A stretch of DNA of 58,526 bases from Methanosphaera sp. WGK6 (GCF_001729965.1 NZ_JRWK01000011.1:1-58526); one strand, 5' to 3'. Positions 8,935-17,416 are shown, numbered from the stretch's first letter. Translations and numbers: made by a program. Notes: a model not told the origin generated them from the letters alone.

Positions 8935-9527
8935 CTACATTATACCAAACTATTAAGAAGTATTTTTCATACAATATATTTAAACATAATATTCAGTTTA
9001 ATAATGACATTTCATGGAATTCAAAGAAATTAACAGATATTGTTGAAATTAATAAAGGTAAGCAGTTAAACAAAGAAAAATTTGTAGATAATGGGAAATA
9101 TTATGTTTTAAATGGTGGTAAAGAGCCTTCAGGATTTACAGATACATACAATGTTAATGCTAATACTATAACCATAAGTGAAGGTGGAAACTCTTGTGGT
9201 TATGTTAATTTCAATGATAATCCCTTTTATTGTGGTGGACATTGTTATTATTTGAGTAATTTGGATAAAAATGTAAATGTTCAATTTTTATATCATTATT
9301 TGAAATATTCTGAAAATAAACTCGTGAATTTAAGATTAGGAACGGGTTTACCTAATATTCACAAAAAAGACTTGAAAAATTTTAAAATAGAAATACCTGA
9401 TATAAATGAACAAGAAGAAATTGTGGAATTTCTAAACAATATGGATTTTAAAATTATTTTAACCAATGCAAAAATTAAAAGACTAAAAGAATTTAAAAAA
9501 TATTTATTAAGTGTTCTTTTCTGCTAA
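8898..9527 (+). pseudogene. Half hsdS: central region, one TRD and C-terminal helix (silent donor)
   Basis: The open frame runs from 8898; the only possible start is TTG 8931, with no ribosome-binding site. From residue LYQTIKKYF (the recombination repeat) it continues into a single TRD (YVLNGGKEPSGFTD, SCGYVNF, FYCGGHCYY, GTGLPNI) and the conserved C-terminal region NEQEEIVEFLNNMDFKI, ending LLSVLFC. The TRD resembles TRD2 of the 6744-7856 copy (GKYYxLNGGxxPxGxTD in both). It overlaps the end of the recombinase gene and converges, 2 bp apart, with the opposed copy on the other strand. Inversion across the 30-bp repeat would fuse this half to the TRD1 half at 10090-10721. Confidence 0.85.
8938..8967 (+). 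repeat. Left 30-bp inverted repeat of the hsdS invertible segment
   Basis: Includes ATTATACCAAACTATTAAGA and ends AGTATTTTT. It is perfectly complementary to 10090-10119; the next base on each side does not match. It encodes LYQTIKKYF of the HsdS central conserved region, so recombination here keeps the reading frame while exchanging TRD2. Confidence 0.92.
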
Positions 9528-9529
9528 AT

Positions 9530-10721
9530 TCAACAGAACATATTTTGTAATAAATATTTCTTGTAATCTTTATTTATTTTTATTTTTCTTTTAATTAATT
9601 CTATTTTTTTATCTATTACTAAAAGAAAACTAGATATTTTCTTTTGTTCATCTAATAATGGTAGTTTAATAGACTCTTTAGAATAATCTTTAAAATAGAT
9701 ATGCGGTATTGTAGAACCAACCATATATTTTTTAAAATTGATTTGTGTTAATACATAATATAAATAAACAAGATTATTTTGATTATTTGTAGTTATATAT
9801 GCCATTGTACCGATTACTGAAGAATATGGTTCACATAAATATATTTTTCCTATGGATCCGTCTTTAACTAAGCCTATATATTGTTTATCTTCTTCATAAA
9901 AATCAATATATTTAACAATACCTTCAGCACCATATAATTTAAATTTCCCATTATTATGTTCTAATTGATTAAAAGATAAATTAGAAGACACACTAAATAA
10001 TACTTCATTTAATCTTTTATCAATTAAATCATTTTTAAATTCATCAAATCTTAGAAGAGGTTCTTTCTGAATACTAAGAAGATTTTTTAAAAAATACTTC
10101 TTAATAGTTTGGTATAATGAATATTTCTTTTCCATTAAAATAATCTTTTTATCTATTATTGAAAGAAAATCTGCTATTTTTTCTTGTTCACTATAAGATG
10201 GAATTGTATGTTCTGTATTAAAAAAAATCTTTCACAGGTATGTTTAATAAACCATGATTTCTAGCACCTTCTACTGCTATTTTATACATTTCTTTATACC
10301 ATTTACTAGTATCAAAATAAAATTTTAAAAAAGTACTATGTATATTATTTGAAATAGTAAAACATATGTATAATGTTGAGATAGCTCCTTTATCATATAA
10401 ATCTAATCTTTTAACAGTACCATAGGGATAATTTTTAGAGTAACTTTTATTATATGCAAATTCACCTTTTTTAATTAAATAATATCCTTTTAAATTATCA
10501 CTAGCTACTATTTTATCAAAGAATTCTGTCTGATCTATTAAACCATATTCTGCTGATATAGTTAATGGACGTTCTGTTTCTAGATTTTTATTTTTACGAG
10601 TTATTCTATCTACTATTTCATTTAATTTTTTAGTTTGCCATTCATCAGTGAACTCTGGAAACCGTATTGATGGTTCATGTTTGTTCTGGTTATAAAGTAA
10701 TAGTCTATTTAAATTTATCTC
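9530..10721 (-). pseudogene. Opposed full-length hsdS copy, no start codon, frameshifted at a T8 tract
   Basis: Reading leftward from 10721 the frame encodes YNQNKHEPSIRFPEFTDEW, TRD1 (ISAEYGLID, NKSYSKNYPYGTVKR, VEGARNHGLL) and stops at TAA 10218-10220, directly after a run of eight A (10220-10227; T8 in the sense strand). With seven it would continue NTEHTIPSYSEQEKIADFL into the central region, MEKKYSLYQTIKKYF, TRD2 (LYGAEGIVKY, VGSTIPHIY) and the end LLQNMFC. No ATG, GTG or TTG with a ribosome-binding site precedes it, so it is silent on both counts. The tract may be a slippage switch or simple decay. The 9530-10135 stretch alone is a TRD2 half that could be swapped into the expressed gene. 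Confidence 0.85.
10090..10119 (-). repeat. Right 30-bp inverted repeat of the hsdS invertible segment
   Basis: Exact reverse complement of 8938-8967, leaving 1,122 bp between the repeats (8968-10089). It lies in the central conserved region of the opposed hsdS copy, just after MEKKYS. The adjoining 22 nt (10118-10139) also occur at 1-22 in the expressed hsdS, so the expressed gene probably carries the same site beyond the window edge. Confidence 0.92.
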
Positions 10722-10839
10722 TCATTTATGTAGAATAAGATGGAATTTTAAATAATTGTTCCATTTTTATTGATAGTGGTTTTAATATTTATTTGTTACA
10801 ATATAGTATTAGTGAATTAAAAATATAGGAGTATTTGTT

Positions 10840-11595
10840 ATGGATGATAATTTAGATGTTGTTAAAAATTTGATGAAGACTAATCCTGACATGTGGAGTG
10901 ATGAGGATAAGAGTTTATTGTATGATGCTTTGAAGGATTGTAATCTTTTACTTCCTGCTGTAATTACATCAAGTGATGGTGATGAAGAGTTACGTTTTAG
11001 ACCTAATCTACTAACTGATACTAGTGAGAATAAGCATTTGACATTATTTACTGATAAAGAGAAAATTGAAGTTCATGGTTTTTCTGTTGATGTTGTGTCT
11101 ATTGCTGTTCATGAGGTTGTGAATATTCTTAAAAATATGGATGATATTTTTAGTGTTATTATTAATCCTTTTAGTGAATTTTCATTAGGTTTTCCAGTAG
11201 CTGCATTTATTGACATGTTTGGTACTAAGACTAATTTAGATAATTATGAGAAGTTATTAGAACAGTTTAAGAATGCTCCTGAGCTTGAAGAAAATATGAT
11301 TGTTTTTGTAAGGGAAGATGAGCCTAATTTGTTTAATGATATAATTGATGGTGTTACTAAGAATGTTTTAGCGCTTGAAGCTTGTATTCATGAAGATTAT
11401 AATGATAAGAATATTGTTAATGAGATTTTACTTCCTAAACATACTAGAGTTATTTTCCCCTATTCTGAGGATAATGTACCAGAACATCCTATTATTATTC
11501 TTCCACCGTTTACTGTGCTAAATTTTGAATCACAAGTAGATAATAAGTATATGTGGACTTGTATTGATCAGGAGTTTTATAACCTGGATGATTAA
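10840..11595 (+). CDS. SseB-like domain protein
   Basis: 251 aa, ATG 10840 behind AGGAG. The N-terminal 125 residues match the SseB N-terminal pattern: a helical lead-in, LLLPAVITSSDGDEELRFRPNLLTD, HLTLFTDKE and a VIINPFSEFSLGF strand. The C-terminal part (about 145-250) is acidic and has ILLPKHTRVIF and ILPPFTVLNFES, reminiscent of the end of ADP-ribosyltransferase-like domains sometimes joined to SseB, but the Arg and STS motifs of that fold are not visible. There is no membrane segment. It follows the hsdS store but has its own leader. The biochemical role of SseB domains is not settled. Confidence 0.6.
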   Translation: MDDNLDVVKNLMKTNPDMWSDEDKSLLYDALKDCNLLLPAVITSSDGDEELRFRPNLLTDTSENKHLTLFTDKEKIEVHGFSVDVVSIAVHEVVNILKNMDDIFSVIINPFSEFSLGFPVAAFIDMFGTKTNLDNYEKLLEQFKNAPELEENMIVFVREDEPNLFNDIIDGVTKNVLALEACIHEDYNDKNIVNEILLPKHTRVIFPYSEDNVPEHPIIILPPFTVLNFESQVDNKYMWTCIDQEFYNLDD

Positions 11596-12054
11596 TTAAA
11601 TTAAGTTAACTATATGAGAATGATTATGATTATATTTATAGACTTATTTAGTGAAAACTTTCTATTTTTAAATAGATGATGTAGATTATGTGAATTGTTT
11701 TTATTAGAAATAGGGTTAGGTTATGTTATATTGTAATTTCTTCTTTATTTATCTTATTTTATTTTTGATTTCTTATTGTTTATTTCATGTTTATTTTAAG
11801 TAAATTTATAGTTAAAAATTAGAATTATATTTATTATTTTTTTAAGGAGTTTATTATTTTTTCATGTGAATTTTATTTTTTTATATTATCTTATCTACAT
11901 GTTATAGTATTATTTTATTATTTTTATTGTATTATTTCTTTTTTATTGTTTTATCTTTTTCATATTTTACTAGTTTTTATTGTTTTTTGTATTTTTCTTT
12001 ATCTTATTTTATAGTAAAATAGTACTAGTTTTTATTGAATAATAAGATATGTTT
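11596..12054. other. 459-bp T-rich intergenic region
   Basis: No gene is seen. The plus strand is strongly T-rich. A 15-bp direct repeat, TACTAGTTTTTATTG, occurs at 11968-11982 and 12023-12037. It probably holds the convergent 3' ends of the SseB-like gene and the flavodoxin-fold gene. Confidence 0.5.
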
Positions 12055-12615
12055 CTATCTTACTATTCTGTTTCCTATTGCTGTTGCTTTGTCTAGTTGG
12101 TCTTGTTTGTCGAGTATTGCTTTTTCTTTGTTGTTTCCTATTAGTAGTTCTATGTCTTCTACTTCAAATCCTATTCCACCGAATATGTCACATGTTGTTT
12201 CGAGGTTGTTTTTGATGTATGCATACATTGGTGGTTCTATTGCGGCTTGTGTGGCGATTAGTGAGATTTTTTTAGGTTTAGCATGTAGTGTATTTGAGTG
12301 CATTATTGAGTGTAGTCTGTCTATGAATATTTTTGCGTGTGATGATATGTTTCCCATATACACTGGAGTTGCGAGTATTATTCCATCAGCGTTATCAATT
12401 GCAGTGTATATTTCTTGCATGTCATCGTCTAGTGCGCATTTACCGTTATGTTTTGTGCAGTAGTTGTCTGCTTGGCATGTTTTTATGTTCATGTTGTTCA
12501 TGTTGTAGATTTCTGTATCTGCTCCTTTTTCTTGTGCGGCTTTTAGTGCGGTTTTTAGTGCTATGTTGGAGTTGCTTCCTTTTCTGGGGCTTGTGTTTAT
12601 TCCTACTATTTTCAT
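12055..12615 (-). CDS. Flavodoxin-fold NADPH-dependent FMN reductase / Isf-like protein
   Basis: 186 aa with the N-terminal FMN phosphate loop NTSPRKGSNSN (residues 8-18), the second flavin loop TPVYMGNISSHAK (83-95) and the third GGIGFEVEDIEL. Members shuttle electrons with FMN, and the iron-sulfur flavoprotein subgroup also binds a cluster through a compact cysteine motif. Here the motif region reads CQADNYCTKHNGKC, with three cysteines and Asp where the second Cys of the Isf pattern would be, so cluster binding is doubtful. Start ATG 12615 follows AGGTGA. It is transcribed alone in the same direction as the ribosomal operon upstream. Confidence 0.82.
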   Translation of the reverse strand: MKIVGINTSPRKGSNSNIALKTALKAAQEKGADTEIYNMNNMNIKTCQADNYCTKHNGKCALDDDMQEIYTAIDNADGIILATPVYMGNISSHAKIFIDRLHSIMHSNTLHAKPKKISLIATQAAIEPPMYAYIKNNLETTCDIFGGIGFEVEDIELLIGNNKEKAILDKQDQLDKATAIGNRIVR

Positions 12616-12704
12616 ATTTTTTCACCTATTGTTATTTTATTTTATGTGTTAGGTGTTTTATAGTAGTTGTTAGTATTTAATTTATTTTTTAAAAAAAGTA
12701 AAAT

Positions 12705-12719
12705 GGGTGGGGGGGTTAA
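12705..12719 (-). terminator. C-rich/T-tract end of the ribosomal-protein operon
   Basis: In the sense (minus) direction this reads TTAACCCCCCCACCC and is followed by TTTTTTTAAAAAAT, 34 nt past the L14e stop. It contains a C7 run, rare in this AT-rich DNA. The position fits the end of the long operon; termination itself is inferred. Confidence 0.5.
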
Positions 12720-12753
12720 AAAATAAGTAAGTGATAAAAGAGCTTTGTTAAAC

Positions 12754-12975
12754 TTATAAGTTTGCTAAAGCTTCTTTTACTGCTTCTATATCATCTGATA
12801 CTTCTACAGTTTCATCCACTGGTTCTAAGTGTTTGATGTTGCATCTTTTGTTTTTTACTTCGTTTCCTACGATTTCTACGAAGTTTTCATCGATTACATC
12901 TACTATTACACATTTTTTCCCAGTTTCTCTTCCTGCGATTTTAACACATACTCTTCCTTTTTCTATTGCTGGCAT
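12754..12975 (-). CDS. rpl14e: 50S ribosomal protein L14e
   Basis: 73-aa archaeal/eukaryotic-type large-subunit protein with an N-terminal KOW/SH3-like fold: MPAIEKGRVCVKIAGRE, then KKCVIVDVIDENFVEIVG and the C-terminal HLEPVDE typical of L14e. I chose ATG 12975 rather than GTG 12984 because AGGTGA sits 6 nt before the ATG. It is the last gene of the operon, 17 bp after cmk. Confidence 0.93.
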   Translation of the reverse strand: MPAIEKGRVCVKIAGRETGKKCVIVDVIDENFVEIVGNEVKNKRCNIKHLEPVDETVEVSDDIEAVKEALANL

Positions 12976-12992
12976 TTGTTTCACCTATTTAT

Positions 12993-13505
12993 TTATTTTA
13001 TACAGTTTAATATAATGTTGGCTGTTGATTCTGCGTCGAAGGTTTTTGTATTGATGATAAGATCGTATTGGCTTAAGTCATCAATGTCGATTTCATGGAT
13101 TTCCATGTATCGTTTTTTTTCACTTGCTGTTCTTTCTTTGATTTCATGTTGTACAGTTTCTATGCTTTTGTCTTCTCTGTAACTGATGCGTTCTGCTCGT
13201 GTGTTATCTGGAGCCATTAGCCAGAACTTGTAATCTGCATTTACAAAGAAAGCAGAGATTCTTCCTTCTACTATTAAATCTTCAGCTTCATTTGCTATTT
13301 TTGCTTGTCTTTTATCTAAAGCTTTGTCAATTTCATCATTACCCTCAGCGAACTCACTGAATTCCAATAAAGTCATATTGTGTTCAACGGCCATCTGTCT
13401 AAATACGTCTCCTGCTGATATGTAGGGGATATTTAGTTGTTGTGATAACTTCTGGGCTGCGGTTGATGTACCTGTGCCCGCAAGTCCGCCAATAGTAATA
13501 ATCAT
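12993..13505 (-). CDS. cmk: Archaeal cytidylate kinase
   Basis: Phosphorylates CMP/dCMP with ATP to feed CTP and dCTP pools. 170 aa, short archaeal form, with the P-loop [10 protein letters not shown] (6-15), [19 protein letters not shown] and a lid region with REDKS and RYMEIHEID. It starts inside the stop of L34e (ATGA overlap), so translation is likely coupled. Confidence 0.93.
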   Translation of the reverse strand: MIITIGGLAGTGTSTAAQKLSQQLNIPYISAGDVFRQMAVEHNMTLLEFSEFAEGNDEIDKALDKRQAKIANEAEDLIVEGRISAFFVNADYKFWLMAPDNTRAERISYREDKSIETVQHEIKERTASEKKRYMEIHEIDIDDLSQYDLIINTKTFDAESTANIILNCIK

Positions 13506-13771
13506 AATGATCTTGCCTCTTCTTTAATTATTTTCTTTGTACAGTTGGTACAGTACATTCCACCATAAGGTCTGTTTGGTCTTCTTTGGTTTTTGGATAA
13601 TTTTCTTATTTGGTATGGTCTTCCTCTTGGAACTGCATCTAATACTTTTCCACATTTAGCACATACGTGTTTTGAAGGTTTTTTCTTCTTATAGTGTTCG
13701 AGTTTTCTTCCACCTGGAACTCTTTTCAATGATTTTTTGAATGTTCCATTTCTGAATCTTGGTGCAGACAT
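13502..13771 (-). CDS. rpl34e: 50S ribosomal protein L34e
   Basis: 89 aa, very basic, with a zinc-ribbon pair CAKC and CTNC and the family signature [25 protein letters not shown] given here in part ([21 protein letters not shown]). ATG follows AGGAGG. Its TGA overlaps the cmk start by 4 nt. It is an archaea/eukaryote-only ribosomal protein. Confidence 0.96.
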   Translation of the reverse strand: MSAPRFRNGTFKKSLKRVPGGRKLEHYKKKKPSKHVCAKCGKVLDAVPRGRPYQIRKLSKNQRRPNRPYGGMYCTNCTKKIIKEEARSL

Positions 13772-13865
13772 TTACTTTTTTCCTCCTTTATAATTTTCTT
13801 TTTATTATTTTTCCTTTATATAACTGATAATTATTTATATTATCGGTTTATTTTTTTGAATGCAA

Positions 13866-14402
13866 TTACATTGTTTGTATGTTAAATATTCTTCTGAATA
13901 GGAAACTCATAGCAAATGATGCTAGTATGTACCATCCGAAGAAGTTTATTGTTAATGGATTTGATTGGGTCCAAAATATGTTCCATATTGGAATTAGTAG
14001 TAGGTAATATTGTGATGCTGTGATATTTATTACTACATGACTTAATGCATAGTTTCCAATCATTCCATAATAGATTACTAGTATTGGAATCATTGTTATG
14101 AATGTTGGCTTCATTTGCATTTTCATTAATTCCATGTTTTTTGGCATTAGTTCTGCTTGTTTTTTCTGAACTTTTGCTAATGCTTTTGGATCTCCTGACT
14201 GGTTTGCAGCCCTCATCTCCGCTTGTAATTGCTTCATTTCAGCTTGAAGCTCATGCATCTTATCATAGTCTATTAAGACTTTCTGTAATACTACAATAAA
14301 TAATGCAATTAGTGTTGCTATTATGAATATTGTGAATATTGGGTTAGATGGATTTGGATCAAGACTTATTAATGGATCTAATATAAAATCTAGATAACTC
14401 AT
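13866..14402 (-). CDS. DUF106 / EMC3-like archaeal YidC-Oxa1-type membrane insertase
   Basis: 178 aa with a first transmembrane helix (about 22-42), a coiled, Gln/Lys/Met-rich cytosolic hairpin (46-95: LQAEMKQLQAEMRAANQSGDPK) and two more membrane helices (about 98-118 and 150-172). This three-helix layout with a cytosolic coiled coil is that of the archaeal DUF106 proteins, distant relatives of YidC/Oxa1 and EMC3 that help insert membrane proteins. It lies between adk and L34e in the secY neighbourhood, which supports a role beside the Sec translocon. The insertase role is family knowledge, not shown here. Confidence 0.9.
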   Translation of the reverse strand: MSYLDFILDPLISLDPNPSNPIFTIFIIATLIALFIVVLQKVLIDYDKMHELQAEMKQLQAEMRAANQSGDPKALAKVQKKQAELMPKNMELMKMQMKPTFITMIPILVIYYGMIGNYALSHVVINITASQYYLLLIPIWNIFWTQSNPLTINFFGWYILASFAMSFLFRRIFNIQTM

Positions 14403-14416
14403 CTTGAAATCCTCAT

Positions 14417-14974
14417 CTAGGATAAGATATCAACAATTTCTGATACAGCTTTATCTAGGCCGTCATCATTGTTTTGAACCATTGCAACAGTACAACCTGT
14501 TAGCACTGCATAGCTCATAGCAGTTGCTCTGGACATTCTTTGATGTAAGTCTATTTCATCAGTGTATTCCATGTCACGTACTCGTGAATCATCTGTCATT
14601 CTACGGTACATGATTTCACTAGGCTTTGCTTCTATGAGTATGAACTGTGTTGGTTGTAATTCTTCTAATACCCATTGTGGTAGTCCTGGAAGAAAACCTT
14701 TTGGGGTTTTTATTGTACAGTGTGTATCAATGATTACATCATCATTTTGTGCCATTTCATGTATTCTTTCTGCTGCTTGTTTTTGAACATCTTTCTGGAT
14801 ATTTGGGTTTAGTTTACGCATGTCGTCACGTGTTTCTACTAATCCTTTTTCACTTGCAATGTCAAACATTACATTTCCATAGTTAATGTTAACATAGTCA
14901 ACTTTTTCTAACACTTTATTTAATACTGTTGTACTACCAGTACCAGGTATACCTGCAAGTACTACTATGTTCAT
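14417..14974 (-). CDS. adkA: Archaeal adenylate kinase
   Basis: Interconverts AMP+ATP with 2 ADP. 185 aa of the archaeal type, unrelated in length and lid to bacterial Adk: P-loop LAGIPGTGSTT, YGNVMFDIA, DTHCTIKTPKGFLPGLP and RMTDDSRVRD. ATG 14974 is preferred over the GTG at 14983 because an AAGTGAT site lies just upstream. It follows secY, the usual archaeal order. Confidence 0.95.
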   Translation of the reverse strand: MNIVVLAGIPGTGSTTVLNKVLEKVDYVNINYGNVMFDIASEKGLVETRDDMRKLNPNIQKDVQKQAAERIHEMAQNDDVIIDTHCTIKTPKGFLPGLPQWVLEELQPTQFILIEAKPSEIMYRRMTDDSRVRDMEYTDEIDLHQRMSRATAMSYAVLTGCTVAMVQNNDDGLDKAVSEIVDILS

Positions 14975-15077
14975 TATAATCACTTCAATTTATTTAACTT
15001 TATTTTTTACTTATAATTACTATAAAGTTAGTTAAGATGTATGAATTTATATCATACATTCTTATTATTATAGTAAC

Positions 15078-16427
15078 TTATTCATCTCCTAAGAATCTTC
15101 TCATCATTGGATGTACATCCATGAGTTGTTCTTTAGCAATTTCTTCATATAACCTGTAAACTACACCTACTGTAAGAAGTACCCCTGTACCTCCTCCAAG
15201 AGCACCAGTAAGATCTGCTACAAATGCAAGTAATCCTACAAATGCTCCACCAAGTACGGTAATTGTTGGAATATATTTTTTCATGATTCTTTCAAATTGA
15301 ACTTTACTACTTCTAAAACCAGGTACTTGTACTCCCATATTAGAAAGTTGTCTTGATACCTGTTTAGGTCCAATACCACTGATTTCTACCCATAGTAATG
15401 CAAATACAATTGATAAACCAATGAATACTATTGCATAGATTAGAACTTTTAATGGATCTGTAAATAAAACTGATACACTAGTAGGAGTAGTTAAGTAATA
15501 AGCTATACCACTTATTGCTTGACCTTGTGATACTTCTCCAAGAATAGGAAAACCTACTTTTTGGAATAATCCTGCAAATAATTGTACATTTAAGAATAAT
15601 GCACTAACTAATATAACAGGCATGTTACTAGCATAAACAAATTTAAGAGGATATTTGGATCTTGCTCCTTTTACTCCTCCATAGGATAATGGAATTTCTA
15701 CTCTCATACATTCTGCATATACAACAACAAGGAATACAACTACTGTTGCAATAACTGGTATTAGTAAACCAAAGTTTGGTTGACCAGTTATAAGTGAATA
15801 TATGAATGCTGGAATCTTACCTGCTGGTTCTGATGTACCAGCTGCGGATAAGAAATTAAATGACCCTACAAGTATTTGTTGAGCAACTCCAGCAGCAATG
15901 AATAATCCTATTCCACTACCAAATCCCCATTTACTTACAACTTCATCCAAGTAAATTATTAATATACCACCAAGAACCATTTGTAATATTAGTACTAATG
16001 TATATTCACTACTAATTGGTGGAAGTGAACCTGTCACTACAAGTACTGCTCCCTCAAATAATGTGAATATTATAGCTAAAAGTTTCTGTGTTCCTTGGAA
16101 TGCAGCTTTATCTTCCTGTGAAGACAAGTCAAGGTTCAAAATCTTTCCCCCGACCAATAACTGCATTACGATTGAAGCAGTTACTATTGGCCCAATACCT
16201 AATGTTAATATTGAACCAAAGCTTCCTGCCATTACTGATCTTAACTGAGCGAATTGGTCTACAGCTGTTGGACTAAGACCAAATAAAGATACTTCACTTA
16301 AAATGAAGTATAATATTAATATTATTCCTGTCCATTTCAGTTTATCTCTAAAACCTTGGCGTTTTTCAGGATTAACTACCTGAGGTAAAAGAGAGTAAAA
16401 TGGTTTAATACTATCTAGTGATGACAT
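15078..16427 (-). CDS. secY: Preprotein translocase subunit SecY
   Basis: Channel subunit of the Sec translocon, ten membrane helices over 449 aa. Visible landmarks are FYSLLPQVVNPEKRQGFRDK at the start (partly quoted by family pattern), the plug-region LFGLSPTAVDQFAQLRSVM area, GSGIGLFIAAG and the cytosolic loop VPGFRSSK. ATG 16427 has GGGAG 6 nt upstream and is preferred to the ATG 12 nt further up. It sits between L15 and adk. Confidence 0.97.
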   Translation of the reverse strand: MSSLDSIKPFYSLLPQVVNPEKRQGFRDKLKWTGIILILYFILSEVSLFGLSPTAVDQFAQLRSVMAGSFGSILTLGIGPIVTASIVMQLLVGGKILNLDLSSQEDKAAFQGTQKLLAIIFTLFEGAVLVVTGSLPPISSEYTLVLILQMVLGGILIIYLDEVVSKWGFGSGIGLFIAAGVAQQILVGSFNFLSAAGTSEPAGKIPAFIYSLITGQPNFGLLIPVIATVVVFLVVVYAECMRVEIPLSYGGVKGARSKYPLKFVYASNMPVILVSALFLNVQLFAGLFQKVGFPILGEVSQGQAISGIAYYLTTPTSVSVLFTDPLKVLIYAIVFIGLSIVFALLWVEISGIGPKQVSRQLSNMGVQVPGFRSSKVQFERIMKKYIPTITVLGGAFVGLLAFVADLTGALGGGTGVLLTVGVVYRLYEEIAKEQLMDVHPMMRRFLGDE

Positions 16428-16485
16428 ATTTTCTCCCATGAAAAGATATAATTTCTCAATTATACCCCTAAATATTTGAAATTAC

Positions 16486-16923
16486 TTATATAATTTCAGC
16501 TATTCCGCCAGCATCTTCAATTTTAGCGATAGCACTTTGTGAGAATTTAGGTGCTTTTATTGTCATAGCTTGGGATAAAGTTCCTTTACCTAATACTTTA
16601 TTGTAACCTAACTCAGTTACATCAAGTACAATTTGACCTTCTTCTTTAACAGCAATTTCAGCATCAAGAAGTTTTTCAATTTCATTATCAATAAATGTTA
16701 AATTGATAGGTTTAAATTGTTGGATTGTTTTTTGTGGACGTTTGAAACCATATTTACCAAAGTGATTAGGATCGTTTACTACCATCCAAGTCCAGTGGTG
16801 TTTGTTTCCTCCTGCAAGTCCACGACCTCCACGGTGTCCTGCACCTCTTCTTTTCTTGGTACATCCTCCACCTACAGATCTTGAACCTCTTTGTTTTCGG
16901 ATTTTTCTTGTTTTTCTAATCAT
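16486..16923 (-). CDS. rpl15: 50S ribosomal protein L15
   Basis: 145-aa archaeal L15 (uL15). The Gly/Arg-rich N-terminus has RGSRSVGGGC, KKRRGAGHRGGRG and GNKHHWTW, which thread into rRNA; the globular C-terminus ends GGIAEII. It precedes secY, as in most archaea and bacteria. Confidence 0.96.
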   Translation of the reverse strand: MIRKTRKIRKQRGSRSVGGGCTKKRRGAGHRGGRGLAGGNKHHWTWMVVNDPNHFGKYGFKRPQKTIQQFKPINLTFIDNEIEKLLDAEIAVKEEGQIVLDVTELGYNKVLGKGTLSQAMTIKAPKFSQSAIAKIEDAGGIAEII

Positions 16924-16940
16924 ATCATGACACCTTTGAA

Positions 16941-17399
16941 TTATAACATTTTTTCAAGTAATTCATTAATATTTTCTGCTCTGTAACCAAGAGATCCGCC
17001 TTCTTTGAAGGATTTTCTTGTACCTTCATATCCTTTTCTAGGAGGGTTTAAACGGAATAATGGTTTAAGACCAGCTTCTTTAAGAGTGGTTTCACCATTG
17101 TATAAAGCTACTGCTAATGCTTCAACTGAATCATAGTCAGTGTTTTCTTTAACAAATTCATCAGTAACTCTTCTATTACCAGAAAGTCTTCCTCTTTCTG
17201 CTAATAATTTTTTGTAAGTTTCTTCTGAAATTTCTCCCCAGGTTATGTAATCTTTTGCTTTTTGTAACATACCTTTGTAACTTGGTGTTTCTGGAATTAC
17301 TACTGCATGACTAATTCTTGTAAGATTAAGCATGTCAAGTGTATCTGCAATATTTCTTTTAATTCCAGTTCTTCCTCGAATTCTTATAACTGCATACAT
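16941..17399 (-). CDS. rpl30: 50S ribosomal protein L30
   Basis: 152-aa archaeal/eukaryotic-length uL30: the N-terminal YAVIRIRGRTGIKRNIADTL core is shared with bacterial L30, and the long C-terminal extension has FRLNPPRKGYEG and FKEGGSLGYRAENI. It lies 17 bp after S5 in the usual S5-L30-L15 order. Confidence 0.96.
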   Translation of the reverse strand: MYAVIRIRGRTGIKRNIADTLDMLNLTRISHAVVIPETPSYKGMLQKAKDYITWGEISEETYKKLLAERGRLSGNRRVTDEFVKENTDYDSVEALAVALYNGETTLKEAGLKPLFRLNPPRKGYEGTRKSFKEGGSLGYRAENINELLEKML

Positions 17400-17416
17400 A
17401 ATTTACACCTCTATGT

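Noticed and set aside
8931-9527. The half hsdS as a normal gene starting at TTG
   Set aside because: No ribosome-binding site, start lies inside the recombinase end, and the product lacks TRD1; treated as a silent donor.
12709-12715. G7 run as a possible G-quadruplex
   Set aside because: Only one long G run with one adjacent GGG; four runs are needed. It fits the C-rich gene-end motif better.
12829-13182. Plus-strand frames opposite L14e and cmk
   Set aside because: Opposite-strand shadows, rich in Phe/Ser/Tyr, typical of antisense to Lys/Glu-rich genes.
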